DNA of 64,000 nt from Salinibacter sp. 10B. Lineage in GTDB: Bacteria > Bacteroidota > Rhodothermia > Rhodothermales > Salinibacteraceae. The notes under the pieces are model-generated. The model was given only the letters and a program-made list of their open reading frames with translations, searched no databases and had not been told where the DNA came from. Of this stretch, positions 43,992-53,952 are shown one piece after another (position 1 is the stretch's first letter; every line of letters starts with the position of its first letter). Location: assembly GCF_002954405.1 (NCBI RefSeq), contig NZ_MQWC01000004.1, positions 532,065 through 596,064 on the forward strand. Reading direction: 5' to 3'. Made by a program: the position numbers and the translations under genes.

Positions 43992-44433
43992 AGGAGGGAA
44001 AATGAAACGGTCGATCGAGAAGCGCAGATACACTCCTTGAAACAGCACGACGACAAATTTCAAGGATCGTAGGCACGCTTGCTGTGGGAAAGTCGTTCCG
44101 GACTGGACTGTAATCTAACGAAGACATCTCTTCGCTCCTCCACTGGCAAGGGGGCGAACTGTCGTTTGCCAACGGTTTTCCCTCGTTCGATCGTACCGGG
44201 ATTCCCAACCAGTCGTGCCGGGGATTTCCCCAATCCTGGTCATTCGAGAACCTACGGTCGAATGCGTCAGCGACGCATCCGGAACGCAGAAGAAAACGAC
44301 ACTCCCGATAGGCGATTTTGTGTTGTTTGTCTTCCAGTTTCCCCAACGTTCGTGATTTCTGCCTCGCAACGAGAGTGCTCCCCACCACCCAATATCGGCC
44401 GTCCCTCCACATGCGCGTCGATCCCATACTGCC
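43992..44433. other. Divergent intergenic region, topA/baeRF
   Basis: A 442-base gap between divergent genes. Open frames crossing it are antisense shadows or lack protein character. A small GAAGA/TCTTC inverted repeat is near 44125. No promoter or RNA could be assigned with confidence. Confidence 0.5.
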
Positions 44434-45657
44434 ATGATTCATCTTCGAGACCTCCCCCTTCCATCCACTGCTCAACGAGAGATCCGTGCGCTTCTCACTG
44501 TGGGCAGTCCCCCCTACGTGTCATTGTACATGCCCCTCCAACGCACCTGGAACGGTTCGCAACACGACCAGACCCTTTTGCGCACGCTGACGGAAACGGC
44601 GCATCGTGCCCTCCGCGACCGGGGGCTCTCGTCCGATACGCCGGATGCGCTCCTCACGCCACTCCACGAGTTTCAAAACACCCCAGAGACATGGCCGACG
44701 GACGCAAACGGACTCGTCTTGTTTGCGGCTCAAGGACACCATGCCGTCTTCCCCCTCCCCACGGCCCCAGAGGCCTCCGTTCACGTGGACGAGCGCTACC
44801 ACATTCGGCCACTCTGGGATATGCTGGCCGTCGACGGCACGTTCTTCGTCCTCGGACTGGCCAAGGGAGGCGTGAAGCTCTTCCGGGGATCACGCCACGC
44901 AATGACCTCGATTCCCCTTTCCGACATTCCCACGAGCCTAGAGGAAGCCACCCAGTACGATGACCCCTCTTCGACCCTCGGCTATCACACGCGGGCCCAA
45001 ACCTTCGGCGGCGGCACCTCCAGCGTTCGAGCCGCCCGATATTTCGGGCAAGAGGACAACCGAACCAATGTGAAGGACCAGATCCTCCAATTCTTCCGGC
45101 AGCTGGACAATGGCGTACAGGAGGAAATGAACAAGCACGTTCCCCGTCCCCCCCTCATCCTGGCCGGCATCGATTACCTGCAGGGCCTCTACCGAAAGGC
45201 CAGTTCCTACGATCCACTGCTCCTCCAGGGCATCGACGGCCCTGCGATCGGTGGCCCCTCGTCGCAAGATTGGAACGAGAATGCCTTGCATGAAGAGGGG
45301 TGGACCATTGCTGCGGATTACTTCAACGCGGAGCGGCAAACGGCCGTCCAGCGACATGAACAATTGCAGGGAACCACGCCCCACCTAACGGCCGCAACGC
45401 TCTCGACGGTCGTTCCGGCGGCCGTACACGGACGCGTCGATACTCTCTTCGTGCCGCTTCACACCGAGGCCTGGGGACAATTCGATCCTCACCGGCACGC
45501 GATGACGATTCGGGATGAGAACGAATCGGCCCCAACCGACACCGAGCTCTACAATCTGGCGACGGCCTCCACGCTTCTCAGCAGTGGAACGGTCTACACG
45601 GAAGCGTCCGACAATGCCAAGGGTGAGTCGTCCATTCGGGCCACACTCCGGTACTAA
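44434..45657 (+). CDS. baeRF-type (bacterial aeRF1-like) protein
   Basis: Protein of 407 residues resembling the bacterial archaeo-eukaryotic release factor families, close in pattern to baeRF3. Points of resemblance are PPYVSLYMPLQRTWNG near the N-terminus, the alternating strand-helix layout, YHIRPLWDMLAVDGTFFVLGL and GVKLFRGS. These proteins have been proposed, from sequence analysis, to act on stalled ribosomes; none of that is shown here. A classic GGQ motif is not present. It is followed after 53 bases by the GT4-GH57 fusion on the same strand, so the two may be cotranscribed. Confidence 0.6.
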   Translation: MIHLRDLPLPSTAQREIRALLTVGSPPYVSLYMPLQRTWNGSQHDQTLLRTLTETAHRALRDRGLSSDTPDALLTPLHEFQNTPETWPTDANGLVLFAAQGHHAVFPLPTAPEASVHVDERYHIRPLWDMLAVDGTFFVLGLAKGGVKLFRGSRHAMTSIPLSDIPTSLEEATQYDDPSSTLGYHTRAQTFGGGTSSVRAARYFGQEDNRTNVKDQILQFFRQLDNGVQEEMNKHVPRPPLILAGIDYLQGLYRKASSYDPLLLQGIDGPAIGGPSSQDWNENALHEEGWTIAADYFNAERQTAVQRHEQLQGTTPHLTAATLSTVVPAAVHGRVDTLFVPLHTEAWGQFDPHRHAMTIRDENESAPTDTELYNLATASTLLSSGTVYTEASDNAKGESSIRATLRY

Positions 45658-45710
45658 AAAAGTGCGTAGAGGACTTCCCTGCCTCTTTCCTCTTCCAATA
45701 AGTCCTGTTC

Positions 45711-48347
45711 ATGCCGCCCTCTCCCCTTCCTTACACCTTTTGCTTTCTTTCCTTTGAGGGACCGGATCTCTACGCCCAGGCCGGAGGCCTCAGCGTGCGG
45801 ATCACGCAGCTTGCGACGCATCTCGCCCAAGAGGGCTACGAGGCGCATCTCTTCTTCGTCGGGGACCCAGAACAGCCGGGCCGAGAGGAGCGGGTGGACG
45901 GGCGCTTGACCCTGCATCGATGGTGCCAGTGGATCAGTGCCTACCACCCGGGTGGGGTGTACGCGGGGGAGGACGAGAAGCTGCAGGATTTTGCGGACTC
46001 CCTCCCCCCCTTCCTCATTGACGAGATTATTCGCCCGGCCCTAAACGCTGGCCGCCTTCCGGTCATCATGGCAGAGGAGTGGCACACGGCGGATACCCTG
46101 ATTCGGCTGCACGACCAACTGTCGGCGGAGGGGCTGCGAGCGCGGTGCTTGCTCCTCTGGAACGCCAATAACACCATGTCCTTCCACCGGGTTGATTGGG
46201 CCCGGTTGCCGCAGGCCGCCACACTCACTGCGGTAAGCCGGTACATGAAGCACATTATGTGGGACTGGGGCGTGAATCCACTCGTCATTCCGAACGGCAT
46301 TCCAGAACGCCTGCTCACACCAGTCTCGAAAGAACGCATCCAAAATCTCCGAGATGCCCTTGCCCTCAGCGACCAGTCGACCCTGCTGTTCAAGGTCGGG
46401 CGCTTCGATCCGGCCAAGCGCTGGCTCATGGCCATTGACACGGCCGCCCGGCTGAAAGCACAAGGGGTCCACGTCGCCTTCGTGCTGTCCGGCGGCGTCG
46501 AATCGCACGGGCACGAAGTCTTTGAGCGAGCGCGATCACAGGGGCTTTCCACCCACCACATTTCCGGCTCGCCCTCGTCGTGGGACGAGTTGCTCTTGAC
46601 CCTTACAGACGCGCCCGCTACTGACATTTACAACCTTGACTACACCCTCACGGAGGAGATGCTGCAAGGCCTCTACGCGGCGTCCGATGCCGTGCTCGCT
46701 AACAGTGGGCATGAACCGTTTGGCCTCGTCGGCCTCGAAGCGATGGCGGCGGGCGGCATCGTGTTCACGGGAACCACCGGGGAAGAGTACGCAACTGGAG
46801 GCGGGGCCTTCGCGCTCGACACGGATACCCCGGCGGAAATCGTAACGCCGCTCCTGCACCTGCACGCTCATCCGGCCGAGGCTCGGGCTCGCCGCAGCGC
46901 AGCACGGCGCAAGGCGGCCGATTTTACCTGGGACCGCGTGTCGGACGTCCTCTTCCGAAAGCTCAACGACCTCGCTGTGCAACAGGGCCTCCTCACCTTC
47001 TCCCCCGACCACACCCTCATGCCTACGCCCCGCGTTCAGGATGTCGTCATCTACACCGTCGTGCACCAGCCGCGCCGCCTCCGCCTGCCCGCCGAGCCAC
47101 TCTCGACCGATGAGCCGACAGCGGTCATTGAAAAGGCTCTGTTCGACGACGACATGAACGAACGCTACTTCCGCAAGGTGGCCGCCAGTAGCTACTGGCC
47201 CGCCACGGAGCGCTTCCTCCGCCTGGTCGACGAGGGCCTCAAACTCAGCATCGGCTTCTCCCTCTCCTTCATCGAGCAGGCCGAGCGGTGGGATTCGGCG
47301 CTCCTGGACCGCTTCCGAACGCTCGTGCAGCACGAAAACGTGGAACTCGTGGCCGTCGAGCCTACACACAGCTTCGTCCTGCTCTGGGACTTGCCGTTCT
47401 TCATTGAACGAATGAGAGAGATCCGCAACCAGCTTGAAGCAACATTCGGAGAGCGGCCGGTCGTGGCCGACACGACGGAGATGATGATGTCTGACGGCAT
47501 CTACCACGCGCTGGAGCAGGCCGGTTTCCGAGCGGGCCTCGTGGACGGGCGCTCGTGGGTGCTGGACTGGCGCCAGCCCACCTACGTGTACCATCACGGA
47601 ACCGGTCAGCTGAAGCTCCTGGCCCGCCACTACACCCTGAGCGACGACGTGGGCTATCGCTTCTCGAACCGCGGCTGGGAGGGGTGGCCGCTCATGGCCG
47701 ACGACTACGCACAGTGGATCGCCAACTCGCCCGGCAATGTCGCGGTCCTGGGGTGGGACTTCGAAACCTTCGGCGAACACCACTCGCCGGAAAGCGGGAT
47801 CTTCGACTTCCTCGACGCCCTCCCCCGTGCCATTCACGACGTCGGACTCTCCTTTGCCACCCCGAGCGAGGCCCTGACCCGCCACGGCGACGACAGCTAC
47901 GACCTCCCGCTTTCCCCCTTCCCCAGCACGTGGGCCGGCAGCGGGGGCCTCGAATTCTTCCTGGGCAACGCCGCCCAACAGGCCGTCCACATGCTCATGA
48001 TTCAGACGTACCAGAAAGCGCGGCTGACCGGAAAGGAACGCTGGATTGACCTTGCAACGTGGCTGGCCCAATCGGACAACCTGCACCTCATTCAGTGGTA
48101 CGGCCGCTACGGATCAGAGGCCGAGGTGTCCGCCTACTTCACGCCCGACGAATGGTGGTCGCTCGGCCCCGACGGCATCATCTGGGAACTGCAGCAGGTC
48201 TACAAGCACGTCATCGCGGCCCTGGATGCCGAGCTGCCGTCCTCCCCGAGTCGGCAGCAGCACGAGGGCGACGGAACCGGGATCCTCGCCCCCCACACGG
48301 CCCTCCGCAAACCGCCGCGAACGCCGTCCCCACCGGAGCGACGATAA
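45711..48347 (+). CDS. GT4 glycosyltransferase-GH57 glycosidase fusion
   Basis: Protein of 878 residues combining two alpha-glucan enzyme domains. The first 430 residues are a GT4-type glycosyltransferase: AQAGGLSVRITQLATHL near the start, VGRFDPAKRW, and the nucleotide-sugar site EPFGLVGLEAMAAGG. From about residue 445 it becomes GH57-like, with TTEMMMSDGIYHAL near 590, which holds a candidate nucleophile Glu, and GWDFETFGEHH near 685, which holds the candidate acid/base Asp. Together it could build, branch or trim a glycogen-like or maltosyl polymer. The C-terminal 30 residues are Pro/Arg-rich. Which reaction it catalyses cannot be told. Confidence 0.75.
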   Translation: MPPSPLPYTFCFLSFEGPDLYAQAGGLSVRITQLATHLAQEGYEAHLFFVGDPEQPGREERVDGRLTLHRWCQWISAYHPGGVYAGEDEKLQDFADSLPPFLIDEIIRPALNAGRLPVIMAEEWHTADTLIRLHDQLSAEGLRARCLLLWNANNTMSFHRVDWARLPQAATLTAVSRYMKHIMWDWGVNPLVIPNGIPERLLTPVSKERIQNLRDALALSDQSTLLFKVGRFDPAKRWLMAIDTAARLKAQGVHVAFVLSGGVESHGHEVFERARSQGLSTHHISGSPSSWDELLLTLTDAPATDIYNLDYTLTEEMLQGLYAASDAVLANSGHEPFGLVGLEAMAAGGIVFTGTTGEEYATGGGAFALDTDTPAEIVTPLLHLHAHPAEARARRSAARRKAADFTWDRVSDVLFRKLNDLAVQQGLLTFSPDHTLMPTPRVQDVVIYTVVHQPRRLRLPAEPLSTDEPTAVIEKALFDDDMNERYFRKVAASSYWPATERFLRLVDEGLKLSIGFSLSFIEQAERWDSALLDRFRTLVQHENVELVAVEPTHSFVLLWDLPFFIERMREIRNQLEATFGERPVVADTTEMMMSDGIYHALEQAGFRAGLVDGRSWVLDWRQPTYVYHHGTGQLKLLARHYTLSDDVGYRFSNRGWEGWPLMADDYAQWIANSPGNVAVLGWDFETFGEHHSPESGIFDFLDALPRAIHDVGLSFATPSEALTRHGDDSYDLPLSPFPSTWAGSGGLEFFLGNAAQQAVHMLMIQTYQKARLTGKERWIDLATWLAQSDNLHLIQWYGRYGSEAEVSAYFTPDEWWSLGPDGIIWELQQVYKHVIAALDAELPSSPSRQQHEGDGTGILAPHTALRKPPRTPSPPERR

Positions 48348-48486
48348 TTTCCCGCGCACTGGATCGATCTCCGATCATTGAAAAGCCGGCTACCGTGGCT
48401 TCTCAGCGCAATCCCTCACATTGTAACAAAAAATATCTAAACGGCACTCCTCGCCTTCCTGCTTCCACCACTGGTTCTCTTTCCAA

Positions 48487-48523
48487 CAAAAAAGCCTGCC
48501 GCCGGGAAAACCGACGACAGGCC
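48487..48523 (-). terminator. Rho-independent terminator of dps
   Basis: On the minus strand GCCTGTCGTCGG pairs with CCGGCGGCAGGC around TTTTCC, followed by a run of T residues (AAAAAA on the plus strand near 48488-48493). It starts 30 bases past the dps stop codon. Confidence 0.85.
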
Positions 48524-48552
48524 CGAAGTATCTCAGATGCCACGCGTAGACC

Positions 48553-49158
48553 TTAGCCCTGGGCGGGCTCATCAGCGCTGAGTCCATACTCCAGCGTGTC
48601 CTCACCGAGGAAGTGGTCGAGGTGGTGGGCGCGATCTTCGGCCTTCGTGAGCACCTTCTCCAGCTCGCGCTTGGTCCCGTGGTCGCCGTGCTCCAGGGCC
48701 ACGTCAATCGTCTCGCGGACGAGGACGGAGAGGATGCGCTCTCCCTCCAGGTCATGCTCCAGCATGGCACGCAGGCGATAGGTGCCTTCCGGCTCGTGCT
48801 CCACATGCGAGAGCTCCGCCTGGTTGGCGGGACTGCTCGTCGGAATGCCGCCGAGGGCCGTGATGCGCTCTGCAATGCGGTCGACGTACTTGTGCACTTC
48901 CTCGTAGTTCTCCTCTAGGAAGTGGTGCAGGTCACGGAACTGCGGGCCCTCCACGAGCCAGTGGTGCTTGTGATACTGGTGATAAAGGGTCCACAGCGTG
49001 CACTGAATCTCGTCCAACTTCGGAATGAGCTCCTCGGTCGCTTCTTCGCTGAGCCCCACGGGATTTTCCTCAATCATTTGCTGGGGGCGCCAGGGATCGC
49101 CGTGACCAGTTTTTTGCTCAGTCGTTTGGGCTGCGTCTTTAGTTTGGGTGGTCGGCAT
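48553..49158 (-). CDS. dps: Dps-family ferritin-like DNA-protection protein
   Basis: Probable DNA-binding ferritin-like protein that oxidises and stores iron and protects DNA from peroxide. Of 201 residues, the ferritin core begins near 45: LDEIQCTLWTLYHQYHKHHWLVEGPQFRDLHHFLEE, cited here by its key HKHHWLVEG and HHFLEE, then YVDRIAERITALGG, the Dps helix pattern with its intersubunit ferroxidase site. A 40-residue polar N-terminal extension is present. It faces a control region rich in TGACAG half-sites and ends in its own terminator. Confidence 0.88.
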   Translation of the reverse strand: MPTTQTKDAAQTTEQKTGHGDPWRPQQMIEENPVGLSEEATEELIPKLDEIQCTLWTLYHQYHKHHWLVEGPQFRDLHHFLEENYEEVHKYVDRIAERITALGGIPTSSPANQAELSHVEHEPEGTYRLRAMLEHDLEGERILSVLVRETIDVALEHGDHGTKRELEKVLTKAEDRAHHLDHFLGEDTLEYGLSADEPAQG

Positions 49159-49281
49159 AATGTGGGCGTCGGGCTTGGTTCAACAAGGACTCGAAGGTGC
49201 TACCGATCCGATCTACATCCTCTCACAATTCGAGGCCCGGATGCGCGAACAGGAATTCGCTTGGACGGACCGGCATCAACA

Positions 49282-49366
49282 TGACAGAACGTTCGTGTCG
49301 TAGCTGTCAGTCCGTCACCGCTGATTGGATGACAGCATGACGGAAAGGGCTGTCAATCTGTGACAG
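49282..49366. promoter_or_regulatory. TGACAG/CTGTCA half-site cluster upstream of dps
   Basis: Five half-sites lie within 85 bases: TGACAG at 49282, CTGTCA at 49304, TGACAG at 49330, CTGTCA at 49350 and TGACAG at 49361. The last two form an exact palindrome, CTGTCAATCTGTGACAG (49350-49366). Spacings of about 20-26 bases put several on one helical face. An AT-rich GTATATTATATG at 49385-49396 could be a promoter -10 region on the plus strand. The cluster is 120-210 bases upstream of dps and 230 bases upstream of the small gene at 49598. A regulator site, perhaps for oxidative or metal stress, is inferred. The remaining gap (49367-49597) shows nothing else. Confidence 0.5.
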
Positions 49367-49597
49367 ATATCGACTATGTGTAGCGTATATTATATGTACA
49401 AACCCAGTGCCAGGCTCCCATGTGGACACCCTCCCTCGAAGCCCTTCCCACTTCGTAACAGGGGTTCGTGTAGGGTAATCTCCCACTCAACACTTCGGGG
49501 GAGCCTGAACCGGCAATGGAAATAAGCGCTTATGTAACACGATCCAGTCCCTCGTACTCTTCTGTTGTTCAGCCTTTTCCACTAGTCCCGAAAGCGA

Positions 49598-49849
49598 ATG
49601 CCCAACAAACGCACTGCTCTCGAGAGCCTTTCTTTCCTCAGCGCCGTTGGCGTCGCTGCCACAACGGCTGTTGGAGTCACCGCCCTTGCCCGAGGACAAA
49701 CGCACGGTGCCCCGGGCGTCACCAAGTCGCTATCGACCCTTGGGAAATCGGTGGGTGGGGGTATGCTTACTGGAGTAGCAGTAGCGGCCGGCAGCGGCGC
49801 ACTCGTCGGACTCACGTTGTACCGCAGCGTTCATTCTGTGAGGTGTTAG
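49598..49849 (+). CDS. Small hypothetical membrane protein
   Basis: Protein of 83 residues, not recognised. Two hydrophobic, Gly/Ala-rich segments (SFLSAVGVAATTAVGVTAL and GGGMLTGVAVAAGSGALVGL) are separated by a polar turn, so a two-segment membrane protein is likely. It lies downstream of the TGACAG cluster on the plus strand and could share its control. Whether the frame is translated is uncertain, as it has no homology I can recall. Confidence 0.4.
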   Translation: MPNKRTALESLSFLSAVGVAATTAVGVTALARGQTHGAPGVTKSLSTLGKSVGGGMLTGVAVAAGSGALVGLTLYRSVHSVRC

Positions 49850-50194
49850 TTCCCTTCCGGTTTGACAGCCCCCAAGACGCATGGGCCCTCTCGGGATCAG
49901 AAGCGCCCTTTCACCAAATAAGACTTATCCGATGAGACGTACTGAGTACGGAAAGACGGCTGCAAGAAGATCGTGCCACGGGGGGCCAGTGCTCGGTTCA
50001 TCACGTGGGACAAGCTCCATCCAATTTCTGATTCGCCGCTACTGCCTTGAAGGAAAAACCCGTGGGGGCTCTCAACCCGAGACTCTTGACGAGGGACCAG
50101 TGGACATCCCCAGGCGGATTTTGCTTCGCTTTTCGGACACCGCGGTTCCCCCTTTCTGTTCGTAACATCCCGTCATAACCGACCCATCTCGACC
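49850..50194. other. Intergenic gap before ppdK
   Basis: A 345-base gap that should contain the ppdK promoter. No clear -35/-10 pair, hairpin or coding frame was found. Confidence 0.45.
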
Positions 50195-52897
50195 ATGAGT
50201 ACAACAACGGATACCAAATACGTTTATCGCTTTGGAAACGGGCGATCTGAAGGCAACCGCCACCAGAAATCTCTCCTCGGCGGCAAGGGGGCCAACCTCA
50301 ACGAGATGAGTGGAATCGGCCTCCCCATCCCGCCCGGCTATACGATCACCACTGAGGCTTGCCGGTATTATGTGGACCACGACGGCGACTGGCCGGCGGG
50401 CATGGAGACTCAGGTGCAAGACGGCATTCAACACCTGGAAGAGGCGATGGATCGGCGCTTCGGAGACCCCGAAAATCCCCTGCTCGTCTCGGTGCGGAGC
50501 GGTGCGGCATTGTCGATGCCGGGCATGATGGATACGGTGCTCAACCTGGGCATTAACGACAAAGTGGCCGCCGGATTCGCGGACGCCACTGGCAACGAGC
50601 GTCTAGCCTACGACGCCTATCGCCGCTTCATCGACATGTTCGGCGACGTGGTCGTCGGCATCGACCGGAGCCGATTTGAGAACGCCATCACCAAGCTGAA
50701 GGAGGAGCGGGGGGTCGAAAGCGACGTGGAGCTCACCGCCGCCGACCTGCGCGACCTCGTCGACCGCTACAAAGCCATTTATCGCAAGGCCACGGGCCGG
50801 ATGTTTCCCGATGACCCGTACAAACAGTTGCACCTTGCTATTAACGCCGTTTTTGGGTCGTGGACAAACGACCGCGCCGTGCGCTATCGGCAGATCAATG
50901 ACATTACCGGCTTGAAAGGCACCGCCGTGAATGTGCAGGCCATGGTGTACGGAAACATGAGCAACAATAGCGCCACCGGCGTCTGCTTCACCCGAGACCC
51001 CGGTACAGGCGAGAATGATCTCTACGGCGAGTTCTTAGTCAATGCCCAGGGCGAAGACGTTGTGGCAGGCATCCGTACCCCTCGCGACATCAGTGAGATG
51101 CAGAAGCTGATGCCCTCGATCTACGACGAGTTGCAGGAGGTATGTGACCACTTGGAGGAGCATTACGGCGATATGCAAGATCTGGAGTTCACCGTGGAGG
51201 AGGGCACACTCTACATCCTTCAGACGCGCGACGGGAAGCGCACCGGTCCCGCCGCCCTCACGATTGCCACCGACATGGTGGACGAGGGACTCGTGAACAA
51301 GGATCACGCGGTTAAGAAACTCGTCGAGCCAGGGCACCTGGAGCAGCTGCTCCACCCGCAGTTTGAGACTGGTGTCGACTATGAGGACGACGTACTCGGC
51401 GAAGGGCTGCCGGCCTCTCCCGGAGCGGCCGTGGGACGGGTCGTGTTCACCGCCGAAGACGCCGAAAACTGGAACGACGACGGGGAGGACGTCATCCTCG
51501 TCCGTGTCGAAACCAGCCCCGAGGATGTCGGCGGCATGGATGCTGCGGAGGGCATCCTTACCTCGCGCGGCGGCATGACCTCACACGCCGCCGTGGTGGC
51601 TCGCGGCTGGGGCAAACCCTGCGTGGCTGGCTGCGACGACATCGTGGTCAACTACGATCAGAAATCGTTCACCAACGGCGAAATTACAGTTCAGGAGGGC
51701 GATTGGATCTCCATCAACGGCTCGACCGGCGAGGTTGTGCTCGGCAAGCAGCCCCTGCGCGACCCGGAGCTGAGCGGCGAGTTTTCACGCTTCATGTCGT
51801 GGGCCGACGAGTTCCGCACGATGGCGGTCCGCACAAATGCCGATACAGGCCCGGATGCCCATCAGGCCCTTGACTTCGGCGCAGAGGGGATTGGCCTCTG
51901 CCGCACCGAGCACATGTTCTTCGGCGAGGAGCGCATCACGGAAATGCGGCGCATGATTCTTTCCGAGAGCGCAGACGAAGAGCAGGCTGCCCTCGAAGCG
52001 CTCCTTCCCTACCAGCGGACAGACTTTGCGGACATCTTCCGGGCGATGGATGGACACCCCGTCACGATCCGTCTCCTCGATCCGCCTCTGCACGAGTTTC
52101 TACCAGACGCTAATGCCGACGGTGAAGTGGAAGAGCTGGCTGAACAGCTCGACCTTGCCCCCGAGGTCATCCGTGAAAAGCTCCGCTCCCATGAGGAATT
52201 CAACCCGATGCTAGGCCACCGGGGCTGCCGCCTTGGGGTCACGCAGCCGGCCATCACGCAAATGCAAGCCCGTGCCCTCTTCGAAGCGGCTCTCGACGTG
52301 CAGGCAGAAGGCGTGGACGTACAGCCGGAAGTCATGGTGCCCCTCGTGTCTACGGTGGGAGAGTTTCGTCACCAGAAGCAAGTCATCGAGGATACCGTAA
52401 ACACCGTCTTCGAAACGCGGAATGACTCGGTTGACTACCAGATCGGTACCATGATCGAAGTCCCCCGGGCGGCCCTGCAGGCCGATCAGATCGCCACGAT
52501 CGCGGACTTCTTCTCGTTCGGCACCAATGATTTGACGCAGATGACCTTCGGCTACAGCCGGGATGATGCCGGCACGTTCCTCCCCCACTACGTGGAAACC
52601 GAAATTCTGGAGAAGGACCCGTTCCAAGCTCTCGACCGGAATGGCGTCGGAGAGCTGGTCGAAATGGGAACAGAACGTGGTCGGTCGGCCGCCCCTGGCC
52701 TAAAGGTGGGCATCTGTGGCGAGCACGGCGGCGAACCGTCGTCGGTGTACTTCTGCTACGAAGCAGACCTCGATTACGTCTCCTGCTCTCCCTATCGTGT
52801 ACCGGTCGCCCGTCTCGCTGCGGCGCAGGCTGCTCTGGTCAATGCTGAGAAGAACGAACCGACCGCTCCTCCGAGTGGAAATGGAGCCGCGGCCTGA
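50195..52897 (+). CDS. ppdK: Pyruvate, phosphate dikinase
   Basis: Interconverts pyruvate, ATP and phosphate with phosphoenolpyruvate, AMP and pyrophosphate, serving gluconeogenesis or glycolysis. The 900 residues are full length. The ATP-grasp domain begins [20 protein letters not shown] and has [19 protein letters not shown]; the swivelling domain carries the phosphohistidine in [21 protein letters not shown] (His in TSHAA); the C-terminal PEP-binding barrel shows GLCRTEHMF and [18 protein letters not shown]. The end is short and polar. It stands alone and is followed by two hairpins. Confidence 0.96.
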   Translation: MSTTTDTKYVYRFGNGRSEGNRHQKSLLGGKGANLNEMSGIGLPIPPGYTITTEACRYYVDHDGDWPAGMETQVQDGIQHLEEAMDRRFGDPENPLLVSVRSGAALSMPGMMDTVLNLGINDKVAAGFADATGNERLAYDAYRRFIDMFGDVVVGIDRSRFENAITKLKEERGVESDVELTAADLRDLVDRYKAIYRKATGRMFPDDPYKQLHLAINAVFGSWTNDRAVRYRQINDITGLKGTAVNVQAMVYGNMSNNSATGVCFTRDPGTGENDLYGEFLVNAQGEDVVAGIRTPRDISEMQKLMPSIYDELQEVCDHLEEHYGDMQDLEFTVEEGTLYILQTRDGKRTGPAALTIATDMVDEGLVNKDHAVKKLVEPGHLEQLLHPQFETGVDYEDDVLGEGLPASPGAAVGRVVFTAEDAENWNDDGEDVILVRVETSPEDVGGMDAAEGILTSRGGMTSHAAVVARGWGKPCVAGCDDIVVNYDQKSFTNGEITVQEGDWISINGSTGEVVLGKQPLRDPELSGEFSRFMSWADEFRTMAVRTNADTGPDAHQALDFGAEGIGLCRTEHMFFGEERITEMRRMILSESADEEQAALEALLPYQRTDFADIFRAMDGHPVTIRLLDPPLHEFLPDANADGEVEELAEQLDLAPEVIREKLRSHEEFNPMLGHRGCRLGVTQPAITQMQARALFEAALDVQAEGVDVQPEVMVPLVSTVGEFRHQKQVIEDTVNTVFETRNDSVDYQIGTMIEVPRAALQADQIATIADFFSFGTNDLTQMTFGYSRDDAGTFLPHYVETEILEKDPFQALDRNGVGELVEMGTERGRSAAPGLKVGICGEHGGEPSSVYFCYEADLDYVSCSPYRVPVARLAAAQAALVNAEKNEPTAPPSGNGAAA

Positions 52898-52934
52898 TCC
52901 GGCGTCCGCGTTCAGAGGAGCAGGACGAACCAGC

Positions 52935-52969
52935 GCAGGGCTTTTTGTGTGCCTACTCACACGCCCTGC
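52935..52969 (+). other. Hairpin after ppdK
   Basis: GCAGGGC pairs with GCCCTGC across an inner GTGTG/CACAC stem. No T-run follows, so it is weaker as a terminator than the next hairpin. Confidence 0.4.
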
Positions 52970-52990
52970 GTCGGTCGTCCTTCCAACCGA

Positions 52991-53024
52991 GGCCCGCCCC
53001 GATGCGTCGGGGCGGGCCGTTTGT
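52991..53024 (+). terminator. Rho-independent terminator of ppdK
   Basis: A 12-base-pair GC-rich stem, GGCCCGCCCCGA with TCGGGGCGGGCC, around a four-base loop, followed by the T-rich GTTTGTGGTTT. It lies about 95 bases after the ppdK stop. Confidence 0.75.
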
Positions 53025-53153
53025 GGTTTCTCCCCAACGGGGAACAAGCATGAGTCCCACGCCTCCATCGTCCTTCCGTTGTCAGGGAAACCTCTCGCCC
53101 CCTCCCCCCCGTTCACGCAATTCGTCGCTCTTCCGTCTCAGTTCTCCCGAGGC

Positions 53154-53603
53154 ATGCGCAGTACCACCCTGATCGACCCAAACGGCCACATGGTTACCGT
53201 GAAGGCACCAGACGACCAGCCGACCAATGATCCGAAGGAAGACACACACCACGATTTCCTTACGGAGCACTGGATGGATGTGGCCGCGGCCTCTTACCTT
53301 GGCTTCAAGCGGCACGGCATCGGCACTGTGGTGGTCAGTGAACGCGATCCGGCCACTGGACGCCTTGACGAAATTCTCAAGACCCACAACCTGATGTACA
53401 GCCCGGCAGAGGGGGGCTGGCTCAAGCAGCAGGAAGAGCGCCTCCCTGCCCAGTGGCTCGACACACGATTCCAGTCATACGATCCCAACGAGACCGCTAT
53501 TGTCGTGCTGGCGGACGGTGACGGGTCGCTCCGTACCTACACGGTCGAAGGCACCCCAGCCCCGCCCCGCGCTTTCGAACTGGTGCAGGCCCGCAGCAAC
53601 TGA
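53154..53603 (+). CDS. Hypothetical protein
   Basis: Protein of 149 residues from the ATG at 53154; the frame is open further upstream, but that stretch crosses the ppdK terminator. It is acidic and without membrane segments. The order of predicted strands (GIGTVVVSERD, TAIVVLADGDGSLRTYTV) suggests a small beta-sheet domain. No family was recognised. It stands between ppdK and a 349-base gap. Confidence 0.55.
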   Translation: MRSTTLIDPNGHMVTVKAPDDQPTNDPKEDTHHDFLTEHWMDVAAASYLGFKRHGIGTVVVSERDPATGRLDEILKTHNLMYSPAEGGWLKQQEERLPAQWLDTRFQSYDPNETAIVVLADGDGSLRTYTVEGTPAPPRAFELVQARSN

Positions 53604-53952
53604 TGGAGCCCCGTCCCGCACACAATGGATCGCGGCGGGCCGCCGTTGGCTCAATGAATCACGAGCCGCCCGTTCCGCCAGGCCCCCGCCCTCCTCAAAC
53701 TGTAGCAGGAGCACTACGTACCGGACAGAGTGCTCAGGGCCCCGAACCTCTCTTCTCCAACCGTCACTCCAGACCCCGATCTAGACCCTCGAGATCGCCA
53801 GAGATTCCTCGGTGCCCAGTCCGGTATCCCGATAGAAGCATTTGTTGTGCCTAAATCAGGGGAACGAATCTGGTATCCGGCCCCTGATGCGGTAGACGAG
53901 CATCGGGCGTGCATTTCCAAATCCGCCCTTGCCCCCGTCGACTCAAGTGCCC
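53604..53952. other. Intergenic gap
   Basis: A 349-base gap between convergent genes. Two short open frames cross it but have composition unlike protein. Nothing else was recognised. Confidence 0.45.

Noticed and set aside
46536-48086. A 516-codon minus-strand frame
   Set aside because: Antisense to the GT4-GH57 fusion; no family features.
53603-53854. A possible small gene after the hypothetical protein
   Set aside because: The 83-residue product is Pro/Arg/Ser-rich and lacks protein-like structure; it overlaps the previous stop and has no recognisable homologue.
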